Positions 1-5,230 of a stretch of DNA of 8,396 nt are shown here, piece after piece; positions within the stretch are counted from its first letter, which is position 1, and each line of letters starts with the position of its first letter. Source of the stretch: CAYSVN01 sp964434585. GTDB lineage: Bacteria > Patescibacteriota > Gracilibacteria > Peribacterales > Peribacteraceae. The stretch spans positions 1 through 8,396 of the forward strand of contig CAYSVN010000052.1 of NCBI GenBank assembly GCA_964434585.1, in the 5' to 3' direction. A program made the translations under genes and the position numbers. The notes under the pieces were generated by a model, which was given only the letters and a program-made list of their open reading frames with translations, did no database searches and was not told the origin of the DNA.

Positions 1-89
1 CGGATGGCCGCTCACTCCTTTGGAAACCACACAACTCAAAATTCACAGTGCGAGAGTAGTGTATCTAATTCTATGGCAAACCATGTTTG

Positions 90-109
90 TCCTTCGACTA
101 CGCTCAGGA
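90..109 (-). repeat. Hairpin repeat copy 1
   Basis: The arms TCCT (90-93) and AGGA (106-109) pair around a core that reads GAGCGTAGTCGA on the minus strand. The core is shared with the other copies, but the arm sequence is private to this one. The 4-bp arm is followed inward by GA opposite GA, then a G-C closing pair. Confidence 0.7.
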
Positions 110-138
110 TAGCAAGTATTTAACGAAGTGTTGTGCAG

Positions 139-158
139 TGGTGAGCGTAGCCGAACCA
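139..158 (+). repeat. Hairpin repeat copy 2
   Basis: The arms TGGT (139-142) and ACCA (155-158) enclose GAGCGTAGCCGA. The orientation is opposite to copy 1, and the core differs from copy 1 by one base while the arms are changed in a compensating way. Confidence 0.7.
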
Positions 159-271
159 TGCTCTGTGAGCGGAGAAGTCGATCACTTAACTACCCGAAAC
201 AAGGGCGTCCGATAAATAAAAGAGATAGGCTTTATAGACTTTGACGTAAGCAGATAGCACAACACGAGAGG

Positions 272-290
272 TACTGAGCTTGTCGAAGTA
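272..290 (+). repeat. Hairpin repeat copy 3
   Basis: The arms TACT (272-275) and AGTA (287-290) enclose the 11-base core GAGCTTGTCGA. This core is the form of the widespread TGAGCTTGTCGAA-type intergenic repeat that I know from many bacterial genomes. Confidence 0.7.
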
Positions 291-322
291 TTGTTTGCCA
301 TGATTTTTTTGGTTCGTTTTTG

Positions 323-342
323 TCCCTCGACTCCACTCGGGA
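323..342 (-). repeat. Hairpin repeat copy 4
   Basis: The arms TCCC (323-326) and GGGA (339-342) enclose a core that reads GAGTGGAGTCGA on the minus strand. Flanking TGTC and GACA can extend the symmetry outward past a one-base asymmetry. Confidence 0.65.
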
Positions 343-382
343 TGACACGTTATTTTATAGAAGCGCTAAAAATAGACTGTCA

Positions 383-401
383 CAGTGAGCCTGCCGAACT
401 G
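383..401 (+). repeat. Hairpin repeat copy 5
   Basis: The arms CAGT (383-386) and ACTG (398-401) enclose GAGCCTGCCGA. TGTC (378-381) and GACA (402-405) lie just outside and extend the stem after a one-base bulge. Confidence 0.65.
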
Positions 402-446
402 GACAAAAATGAACATTAATATCTATAGGAAAGAGTAAACTAAAGG

Positions 447-474
447 TTGATCATTTATCTGTTTACGATAAAAT
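447..474 (+). promoter_or_regulatory. Promoter of tRNA-Glu
   Basis: TTGATC (447-452) and TAAAAT (469-474), separated by 16 bp, form a good sigma-70-type promoter. Transcription would start around 481, only about two bases before the mature tRNA 5' end, so the 5' leader to be removed by RNase P would be very short. Confidence 0.55.
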
Positions 475-482
475 CATGCAAC

Positions 483-557
483 GGCGCCATCGTCTAGTGG
501 TTAGGACGCCAGGTTCTCATCCTGGTAACGGGGGTTCGATTCCCCCTGGCGCTACCA
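483..557 (+). tRNA. tRNA-Glu (anticodon CTC), CCA encoded
   Basis: A full cloverleaf can be drawn. The acceptor stem GGCGCCA (483-489) pairs with TGGCGCT (547-553), ending in a G1-U72 wobble. The D arm runs from 492, and the anticodon stem CCAGG/CCTGG encloses the loop TTCTCAT with anticodon CTC at 516-518. The variable loop TAAC is four bases. The T stem GGGGG/CCCCC closes the loop TTCGATT. The discriminator is A554, and CCA (555-557) is encoded in the DNA. It reads GAG codons. The unusual point is the G-U pair at the acceptor end, where G-C is usual for tRNA-Glu. No intrinsic terminator is visible after it. Confidence 0.95.
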
Positions 558-594
558 ACTTATTTAAAAAAGGATAGTAATAATAATGGAATTA

Positions 595-603
595 TGTTAC
601 AAT
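595..603 (+). promoter_or_regulatory. Extended -10 promoter for the 637 gene
   Basis: TG-T-TACAAT is an extended -10 element (TACAAT at 598-603) without a convincing -35 box. The start would be near 610, giving a leader of about 27 nt with no Shine-Dalgarno match. The same TG-n-TACAAT form recurs at 3509-3517 and, on the minus strand, at 5231-5239. Confidence 0.4.
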
Positions 604-636
604 TAAATAGTAATTTATTCTTTCATTAAATATACC

Positions 637-1158
637 ATGCCCCTTGAAGAAAATACCGATGATGAACCTAAAAACTCTGTAAAACTACCCTCGCATGAAC
701 AAATGCAGCAAATGGAAAGAGATTCTCATATGGCAAATTTTCGCACTGATTTAGATATCTTAAATGGTCAACTAGAAAATGTGTCCCTACAACAAATATC
801 TGAAGCAAAGATGAAATTAAACTCGTTGTATGGCGAAGGAACTGATAATGATGATGTTATTGAAGATTGGATTTTAGGGCTAAGTAGTTTAGGGTTATTA
901 AAAGAGGTCAACAACAGAGAGGATATGATTCAAAAACTGGCTAGTAAGCCAGACAACCTTATTGCTTTTAGCAAAATGGCAAATAGTGATTTTCCATCCG
1001 GTTTAGAAAAGCCTCTTCCTCAAGATTTTTGTACAGCCTTAAATAATGCAACTTGGCGAATGGCAATGGCTAAGCACCCAAGCGCTATTGAAAAATTTGA
1101 AGCAAAAAGCGCAGAACACGATAAAGCTCAAGCTCAATTAATCCGAAATTCACTTTAA
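637..1158 (+). CDS. Hypothetical 173-residue soluble protein, orphan next to tRNA-Glu
   Basis: I do not recognise this protein. The 173-residue product is hydrophilic and acidic at the N-terminus (PLEENTDDEPK), looks mostly helical, and has no signal peptide, membrane segment or cysteine pair motif; one Cys is present (FCTAL). The middle (about residues 70-90) contains a short hydrophobic stretch in DWILGLSSLGLL that could be a helical core. The C-terminus is a charged helix rich in Ala, Glu and Lys. The gene begins 79 bases after the tRNA and has its own weak extended -10 but no Shine-Dalgarno site. It is convergent with the next gene pair and lies between the tRNA-Glu 3' end and a 12-base copy of that end at 1288-1299, so it could be cargo of a small insertion. 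Function unknown. Confidence 0.75.
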   Translation: MPLEENTDDEPKNSVKLPSHEQMQQMERDSHMANFRTDLDILNGQLENVSLQQISEAKMKLNSLYGEGTDNDDVIEDWILGLSSLGLLKEVNNREDMIQKLASKPDNLIAFSKMANSDFPSGLEKPLPQDFCTALNNATWRMAMAKHPSAIEKFEAKSAEHDKAQAQLIRNSL

Positions 1159-1287
1159 TTTAAAAATAGTTTAGAGATAAGCGTTACTAGTAAACTGTAT
1201 TGCTTTAATACTCTCCCACCATCGCATAACCTCCTCAACTAACTGACTACGTATTTCTACATTTAAGGTGTTCGCCGTAAGCGTCTT

Positions 1288-1299
1288 TGGCGCTACCAA
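1288..1299 (+). repeat. 12-bp copy of the tRNA-Glu 3' end
   Basis: TGGCGCTACCAA here is identical to 547-558, which covers the 3' acceptor strand, discriminator, CCA and one following base of the tRNA-Glu gene. Both copies have the same orientation and are 741 bp apart. Direct copies of a tRNA 3' end commonly mark the far junction of integrated elements. No integrase is seen nearby and the match is short, so this is a candidate only. Confidence 0.4.
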
Positions 1300-1301
1300 T
1301 A

Positions 1302-1574
1302 TTAAACAAATACAACATACAAAACCAATCCAATAAATATCGGATAAGCAAATACTGACTGAGGCTTTATGCAACTTAGTGGACTGTCTTTTAACTGGCC
1401 AGTTTTATAATACTGATACACATGGCCAATCTCTTGGATAATCGCGCCAGCGATTAGCAATGTAAGATTTTTTTGCCATACTCCATAACCTAACGTAATT
1501 AAACCAATTAAATGCAATATGCGGTTAATTTTACCATGATGACAGTGAATGAATTGGAGTAAAAGTTGTCTCAT
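1302..1574 (-). CDS. Small membrane protein resembling the DUF962/Mpo1-like family
   Basis: The 90-residue product has about three hydrophobic segments (roughly 19-33, 37-53 and 72-90). The N-terminal motif HHGKINRILHLIG (12-24) and the motif EIGHVYQ (48-54) match the pattern of the DUF962/Mpo1-like family: a conserved Asn and His before the first membrane segment, and Gly-His at the end of the second. Yeast Mpo1 is an iron-dependent dioxygenase of fatty-acid alpha-oxidation, but for short bacterial members the role is unclear and I do not transfer it. The gene starts 16 bases after the stop of the glycosyltransferase gene and is probably co-transcribed with it. No Shine-Dalgarno site is visible. 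After its TAA, an alternative frame stays open to 1171 and encodes VMRWWESIK-like residues, so a frameshifted C-terminal tail is possible. The family call is from memory of the motif pattern. Confidence 0.5.
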   Translation of the reverse strand: MRQLLLQFIHCHHGKINRILHLIGLITLGYGVWQKNLTLLIAGAIIQEIGHVYQYYKTGQLKDSPLSCIKPQSVFAYPIFIGLVLYVVFV

Positions 1575-1590
1575 GAGTTAATGCTTATTA

Positions 1591-2295
1591 TTAATATTTT
1601 TTATTATTCAACCATAATCCTTTTTCGTACAAACTATTAAGCTGCTTTTCTTTTAAGCCAAATGTGTAACCCAGCTTCATAATTTGGTTAAGCATCCATT
1701 GGTATAAAAACCCATTAGTAGTAAAACGAACTGGTGAAGTGGTTGATGTAAATGGAATGAGTACTGGCCGAGTATATGTTCGTAATTTTTTACTAAATGC
1801 AGTATCTTCAAAAATATCAATGGCTGGTATACCACCTACTTTATTAAATAAATCACGCCTTACAACAATGCAATGGTCTAAGTATGTAGTCCCCCAACCT
1901 TTTAAGCGCACGTAATTTGAATACCAAGAACTTAATGCATAAAAGAGTCCTGAATGGTTAAATTGATGTTTAAAGCCACCCCATTGCAAATCTGTTTGTT
2001 TTAATAAATATTGTAGAGACTGCTTGCTGACAACATTGCGCGGATGGTGTAATAATAACAGCTCTCCCATTGCTTGTTTTGCTCCGATATTAAGACGCTT
2101 AGCACGATTGGTGTTATTGCATTGAATAACTTTTGTATTCATATTTTTACAGACCTTTAATACTTCCTGTGAGCCATGTTCGTCTACCACAATAACTTCC
2201 ACACCCTGTATCCCAGAGATTGAACGAAGTGATGACTTAACCGCCTGAACATCGCATTGGTTTTGATACGGAATAATGATAGATAGTTTTACCAT
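1591..2295 (-). CDS. Family 2 glycosyltransferase, TIGR04283-like, with altered metal-binding motif
   Basis: The 234-residue protein has a GT-A fold signature: KLSIIIPYQN at the N-terminus (3-12), VEVIVVDEHGS (about 32-42), then RAKRLNIGAKQAMGELLLLHH (about 64-84), which matches the GRARQMN.GA...G..LLFLHAD block of the TIGR04283 subfamily. The later blocks VVRRDLFNKVGGIP and FEDTAFSKKLR carry the acceptor-side ED. The C-terminus is WMLNQIMKLGYTFGLKEKQLNSLYE, also typical of the subfamily. It would transfer a sugar from a nucleotide sugar in the cytoplasm; the acceptor is unknown. The HAD that normally provides metal-binding aspartate reads HHP here, so activity may be changed or lost. The ATG lies 6 nt after a TATCAT -10 box, which suggests a leaderless mRNA. 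It is followed by the small membrane protein gene in the same direction. Confidence 0.85.
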   Translation of the reverse strand: MVKLSIIIPYQNQCDVQAVKSSLRSISGIQGVEVIVVDEHGSQEVLKVCKNMNTKVIQCNNTNRAKRLNIGAKQAMGELLLLHHPRNVVSKQSLQYLLKQTDLQWGGFKHQFNHSGLFYALSSWYSNYVRLKGWGTTYLDHCIVVRRDLFNKVGGIPAIDIFEDTAFSKKLRTYTRPVLIPFTSTTSPVRFTTNGFLYQWMLNQIMKLGYTFGLKEKQLNSLYEKGLWLNNKKY

Positions 2296-2301
2296 AGAAT
2301 G

Positions 2302-2307
2302 ATGATA
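2302..2307 (-). promoter_or_regulatory. -10 box of the glycosyltransferase gene (leaderless)
   Basis: TATCAT on the minus strand is followed by CATTCT and then the ATG, so the expected transcription start falls on or next to the start codon. No clear -35 box. Confidence 0.45.
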
Positions 2308-2327
2308 GCAAACTTAAGCAGGCTGGG

Positions 2328-2333
2328 TATACT
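2328..2333 (+). promoter_or_regulatory. -10 box of the GIY-YIG gene (leaderless)
   Basis: TATACT is followed by ATAACT and then ATG at 2340, so transcription should start at or beside the A of the ATG. It sits in the 44-bp divergent gap with the glycosyltransferase promoter. Confidence 0.5.
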
Positions 2334-2339
2334 ATAACT

Positions 2340-2606
2340 ATGTACTATTGCTACCTTGCCCGCTGCAACGATGGATCACTATATTGTGGCTATTGCAAAG
2401 ATATTAACGAACGCGAAGATACACACAACGAAGGTGCTGGCGCTAAATATACTAGGGCTCGTTTGCCAATTAACATTGTTTACTTTGAAGTATTCCAAAC
2501 CAGAAGCGCCGCTATGAAACGTGAGGCAGAAATTAAGAAATGGAAAAAAGAGAAGAAGGAGGAACTAATAAAGGTTGCAGATGTAGAAGGTGTTGCAAAG
2601 GCTTAA
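2340..2606 (+). CDS. GIY-YIG nuclease-like protein (UPF0213/YhbQ type)
   Basis: The 88-residue single-domain protein matches the small YhbQ/UPF0213 branch of the GIY-YIG superfamily. YYCYLARCNDGSLYCGYCKD (2-21) contains the two family tyrosines (Tyr5 of the GIY position and Tyr15 of the YIG position). It is followed by DINEREDTHN with the candidate catalytic Arg25, GAKYTRARLPINIVYFE (34-50), and the KREAEIK helix with Glu62 at the metal-ligand position. Proteins of this type are proposed DNA nucleases or repair factors; the cellular substrate is mostly unproven. The N-terminus has almost no residues before the first motif, which supports the ATG at 2340. The last ten residues (VADVEGVAKA) are encoded inside a 77-bp repeat element (2574-2650), so the C-terminus may have been replaced when that element inserted. 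Confidence 0.9.
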   Translation: MYYCYLARCNDGSLYCGYCKDINEREDTHNEGAGAKYTRARLPINIVYFEVFQTRSAAMKREAEIKKWKKEKKEELIKVADVEGVAKA

Positions 2607-2650
2607 AAGGCCTAGAGTAACACTTTTTAAACCTCTGACACTTCTGCAAC
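2574..2650. repeat. 77-bp inverted-repeat element, copy A
   Basis: The left arm 2574-2591 (GTTGCAGATGTAGAAGGT) is complementary, allowing a two-base gap, to the right arm 2629-2650, which ends CTTCTGCAAC. On the minus strand the right arm matches the left arm of the copy at 7257-7278 in 19 of 22 positions, and the interior keeps TTTAA and TTAAGC blocks in the same order. The element starts inside the GIY-YIG coding sequence and ends 12 bases before the promoter of the 2677 gene. No transposase is nearby and it has no U-tract, so it is not a plain terminator. Confidence 0.65.
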
Positions 2651-2661
2651 TTTTGGTTTTG

Positions 2662-2670
2662 TGTTATACT
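2662..2670 (+). promoter_or_regulatory. Extended -10 promoter of the 2677 gene (leaderless)
   Basis: TG-T-TATACT is an extended -10 element with the hexamer at 2665-2670. AATATG and then the ATG at 2677 follow, so the mRNA should begin at the start codon. This decides the start of the gene over an upstream in-frame ATG at 2590. Confidence 0.6.
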
Positions 2671-2676
2671 AATATG

Positions 2677-3447
2677 ATGGAAAACAAACAAACACCAACG
2701 CCGGAAAATACAGCACCAAAATCAGAGTCTACAATTAAACTTATGTCGCTAGACCAAATTAAGCAGCATTCTGAACATAATGCAGAGCAATCGTCTGTGC
2801 CTGTGCCGACTGTAGCCGCTTCCCAAACACCAGCACCACAAACGCCTGTTGTTAACAAAGAAGACAAGAAGCCAATTGTTATTAAAAAACATGGTTTTTT
2901 TCACCAATTAAAGTTATTTACAAGCGGAGTTACAATGGGTGTTTTTTTATACTCAGGTTTTTCGAATGGTATTTTACCAACAAATAAAGCAGAGCTTACG
3001 TTATTTTTTTCTTCTCCAGAAATTGAACAACCTGCTGAGCAGTTAGAAGGAGAAGAAGCCCACGCTGCACCGGTAAAGGAACAAGGACTTCTTGATAAGA
3101 TTATTGCTCGAACTAATAGATTTTTAACAGTGCTGCCAAATTCTCGTAATGCACAGCGCGAAGAAGACATTAATACTATTATCATGGCTGTTACGGAATT
3201 TGCTAAAACCAACCGTCGGTTCCCTGAACAAATAACAGCCATACCTCAAGAAATTTGCTCAGCTAGTACACAAGAGGAATGTCCAGGCCTTATTTTATTA
3301 CAACCAGAGCTGCAATCATTACTACCGACCATGCCAGAGGACCCAAAAGCTCGTGGGTTCCAAACAAGGTACACTATTCATAGGTGCGATGACCAAATTG
3401 TTGTGGAAGCAGTAAATATGGAAGGTAGCAGAAAACTTAACTTTTAA
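2677..3447 (+). CDS. Membrane-anchored pilin-like protein, paralogue 1
   Basis: The 256-residue protein has three parts. Residues 1-78 are a hydrophilic, Pro/Thr-rich, presumably cytoplasmic region with the motif IKLMSLDQIKQ (20-30). One membrane segment follows at about 79-99. After an acidic linker (about 113-137), residues 155-248 resemble the outer domain of type IV pilins and GspG-like pseudopilins: SRNAQREEDINTIIMAVTEF, a short turn with FP, Cys194 and Cys202 spaced to form a disulfide, LQSLLPTMPEDPKARG and a final beta region. The prepilin peptidase signal (short leader, Gly, Phe/Glu) is absent. The ATG at 2677 is chosen because the promoter is directly in front and because the N-terminus MENKQTPTPE aligns with the paralogue MESAQTPTPS. 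The pilin comparison is from sequence pattern only. Confidence 0.8.
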   Translation: MENKQTPTPENTAPKSESTIKLMSLDQIKQHSEHNAEQSSVPVPTVAASQTPAPQTPVVNKEDKKPIVIKKHGFFHQLKLFTSGVTMGVFLYSGFSNGILPTNKAELTLFFSSPEIEQPAEQLEGEEAHAAPVKEQGLLDKIIARTNRFLTVLPNSRNAQREEDINTIIMAVTEFAKTNRRFPEQITAIPQEICSASTQEECPGLILLQPELQSLLPTMPEDPKARGFQTRYTIHRCDDQIVVEAVNMEGSRKLNF

Positions 3448-3476
3448 GAGAAAAAATATATAAATATTAACATTCT

Positions 3477-3499
3477 AAAGGGCTATATAAGCTTTTTTT
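3477..3499 (+). terminator. Possible weak intrinsic terminator after the 2677 gene
   Basis: AAAGGGCT (3477-3484) can pair with AGCTTTTT (3490-3497) around the loop ATATA. The eight-base stem includes two G-U pairs and ends in a run of seven T. Stability would be low, and readthrough into the paralogue is likely. Confidence 0.35.
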
Positions 3500-3508
3500 A
3501 TTGTTTTA

Positions 3509-3517
3509 TGGTACAAT
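3509..3517 (+). promoter_or_regulatory. Extended -10 promoter of the 3541 gene
   Basis: TG-G-TACAAT with the hexamer at 3512-3517 predicts a start near 3524 and a leader of about 17 nt without a Shine-Dalgarno match. It lies directly after the putative terminator of the upstream paralogue, so each copy has its own promoter. Confidence 0.45.
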
Positions 3518-3540
3518 AATATGATTACCCTTTAATACCC

Positions 3541-4332
3541 ATGGAATCAGCACAAACACCTACTCCTTCGCCGGCTGCACCAGTACAAAAATTTACTTTA
3601 ATGACACCAGAGCAAATTAAACAGAAAGCGCAGACCCCTACACCAGCTCCGCAGGCTACTACTGTAAGCTCACCTATTAAAGCAGGACCTGGTGAGCCAG
3701 CAATTAAAAAACCAAGCAAGACTTATACACCCAGTTATAAACGTGAGGTTATTTATAAGCACTCTTTATTGGGTCGGTTATGCTTACTTATTATTGGCGG
3801 AGCTATTGGTATTGCTGGAAATAATTTACACCAACAAGGTTTACTACCAACTAATCTTACAGAGTTACAATCTTATTTTAAACAAACTGAAATAATAGAA
3901 TCTGCCGAACCTACCAGTGAATCTCAGCATGCAGCTCCAACAATAGAAGGTGGTGTAGAAACAAAAGAATCTGGTGGGCTTATAGGGAATATTAAAAGTA
4001 CGCTTATTACTTCTCTTCCTAAAACACGCAATGAAAAACGTAAGAGCGACCTACAGGCCATCTCTAGTGTCCTAACACAATATATGATTGAGCATGGAAC
4101 ATTACCAGACGGCATTACCACTGAACCACAAGAAATATGTTCTTCAGTAAGTGATGAAGAATGCGAAGGGCTTCTTATGCTGCATTCAGACCTAGCAATA
4201 TATCTTAAAGCCATTCCACAAGATCCTCGAGCTAGTGGACATGGATCTCGTTATTTTGTTTCTAAGCAAGGAGGCGGTGTACTACTTAGCGCTCCAGATG
4301 CCGAGCTAGATGTTATTATTGAAGTAAATTAA
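3541..4332 (+). CDS. Membrane-anchored pilin-like protein, paralogue 2
   Basis: The 263-residue protein has the same layout as its upstream neighbour. A Pro/Thr-rich N-terminus contains KFTLMTPEQIKQ (17-28), aligned with the motif of paralogue 1. A membrane segment lies at about 78-96 and is followed in both copies by LLPTN/ILPTN. A linker leads to the pilin-like region (about 158-255): TRNEKRKSDLQAISSVLTQY, EHGTLPDGI, the PQEIC-x7-C pair (Cys200 and Cys208), then YLKAIPQDPRASG and beta-like strands. YL..IP.DP is the closing motif of many pilin-like proteins. Overall identity to paralogue 1 is moderate and concentrated in these blocks, which points to an old tandem duplication. Without a prepilin cleavage site it is more likely a fixed surface protein than a polymerising pilin. 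It ends before a bidirectional terminator. Confidence 0.8.
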   Translation: MESAQTPTPSPAAPVQKFTLMTPEQIKQKAQTPTPAPQATTVSSPIKAGPGEPAIKKPSKTYTPSYKREVIYKHSLLGRLCLLIIGGAIGIAGNNLHQQGLLPTNLTELQSYFKQTEIIESAEPTSESQHAAPTIEGGVETKESGGLIGNIKSTLITSLPKTRNEKRKSDLQAISSVLTQYMIEHGTLPDGITTEPQEICSSVSDEECEGLLMLHSDLAIYLKAIPQDPRASGHGSRYFVSKQGGGVLLSAPDAELDVIIEVN

Positions 4333-4343
4333 TAACAACCAAT

Positions 4344-4375
4344 AAAAAAACCTCCGCCACGGCGGAAGCTTTTTT
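4344..4375. terminator. Bidirectional intrinsic terminator
   Basis: A run of seven A (4344-4350) precedes a GC-rich hairpin with stem TCCGC (4353-4357) and GCGGA (4362-4366) around the loop CACG. It is followed by six T (4370-4375). The symmetric A and T tracts let it end transcription of the 3541 gene on the plus strand and of the convergent 4395 gene on the minus strand. Confidence 0.85.
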
Positions 4376-4394
4376 ATAGTGTTAGTAGACCGGG

Positions 4395-5204
4395 TTAGCC
4401 AAGGATCTGTCGACAGGTTTCACACGTTGGTGAAAAGCTATGTCCACAACCTTCGCAGGCTACGGTTTCTACGTCTTGGTTAGGTACGCCCATCGCACGG
4501 GCCGCTACTTCAATACATTGTTTACAGTGGGCATCCACTGCATGCTCCTCGCCACAACCTTGGCAGTTAAATACAATGGCTTCGGCCTGATGTGTTTCTT
4601 TATAACCAGCACTATTGTTAGCATAGTAATCTTGAGGCGTAAGCGTTCCAGCTAAACAGCTTCCAGCTCCAGCTCCGACACCACCTGCTGTAGCCGTGGT
4701 AACTGATTTCATTTGAGAAGATTCATCTTTTGTTAGTGGTCCGTATGTAAGATTCTCGCTTACTCCAAACGTGGCAGAAGTAAATTCTTGCTCTTGCATA
4801 CCGCTGGTTCCAAACCATGTTAGTCCAAATAATCCTGCTAATGCTACTAGTGGCCACCACCAACCTTCAACTGGGCTAGAGCCAGCGCTACTGTGCATTG
4901 CTACCGTTGTTCCTTTTGCAGTCTCTGGCGGTACCAGTGGTCCTTCTGACATCACATCATCGTTATCCGAACCATCATCACCTGGAGCCTCATGAGTATT
5001 AAGCCAAGGCCATAAAGATTTTGAGTCTTTTTCTTTTTCCTGTTCTTCTTGTCTTAATTGCTCTTCATGCTCTGCAGCTTCAACTGCTTGCTTCTCAAAC
5101 GCTTCTTGGTAAGGATCTGTTTGCGCTGCACCAGCAAAAACTGACATTGGCACTATTAGTACCGCAGTTAACGCAAAGATGTTTGAGAATGTAGAAATTT
5201 TCAT
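4395..5204 (-). CDS. Exported membrane protein with two C-terminal zinc-ribbon-like modules
   Basis: I do not recognise the family. From the ATG at 5204 the protein has 269 residues. Residues 1-26 form a signal peptide or signal anchor (MKISTF, hydrophobic core, SVFAGAA). Residues 32-62 are a Glu/Gln/Lys-rich likely coiled coil. Residues 70-95 are acidic, and a membrane segment WWWPLVALAGLFGLTWFG lies at 115-132. A Gly/Ala/Ser-rich stretch (172-186) leads to two four-cysteine modules: C214-x2-C217-x9-C227-x2-C230 and C250-x2-C253-x7-C261-x2-C264, the spacing of a double zinc ribbon. If the signal is cleaved, the coiled coil faces outward and the zinc modules lie in the cytoplasm. A GTG at 5222 would add six residues (MLTNTY) and sits closer to the expected transcription start, so it remains a possible start; the ATG gives the more typical signal peptide. 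Confidence 0.8.
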   Translation of the reverse strand: MKISTFSNIFALTAVLIVPMSVFAGAAQTDPYQEAFEKQAVEAAEHEEQLRQEEQEKEKDSKSLWPWLNTHEAPGDDGSDNDDVMSEGPLVPPETAKGTTVAMHSSAGSSPVEGWWWPLVALAGLFGLTWFGTSGMQEQEFTSATFGVSENLTYGPLTKDESSQMKSVTTATAGGVGAGAGSCLAGTLTPQDYYANNSAGYKETHQAEAIVFNCQGCGEEHAVDAHCKQCIEVAARAMGVPNQDVETVACEGCGHSFSPTCETCRQILG

Positions 5205-5230
5205 ATATGTGTTTGTTAGCACTTAATATT

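Larger units (their letters stand above)
73..301. repeat. Nested imperfect inverted repeat, candidate non-autonomous (MITE-like) element
   Basis: The ends match as inverted repeats in three ordered blocks. ATGGCAAAC (73-81) is complementary to GTTTGCCAT (293-301). The hairpin repeat at 90-109 is inverted relative to the one at 272-290. GTGTTGTGC (128-136) is complementary to GCACAACAC (257-265). The block order is the same on both arms while the spacers differ in length, as expected for diverged terminal repeats with indels. The middle holds one more hairpin repeat (139-158) and a decayed one (about 164-184). No open reading frame and no clear target-site duplication are seen. It could also be two independent insertions of one repeat family in opposite orientation. 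Confidence 0.5.

Noticed and set aside
1168..1202. AGTTTA/TAAACT inverted repeat between convergent genes as a terminator
   Set aside because: The stem is AT-rich with a long loop and no T tract, so it would not work as an intrinsic terminator.
2590..2676. Longer start (ATG at 2590) for the first pilin-like gene, adding a hydrophobic N-terminus
   Set aside because: The extension overlaps the GIY-YIG gene and the repeat element and includes the promoter; the paralogue has no such extension and the leaderless start at 2677 fits.
4440..4995. Plus-strand open frames opposite the zinc-ribbon membrane protein gene
   Set aside because: They are antisense shadows of a gene with clear domain structure on the minus strand.
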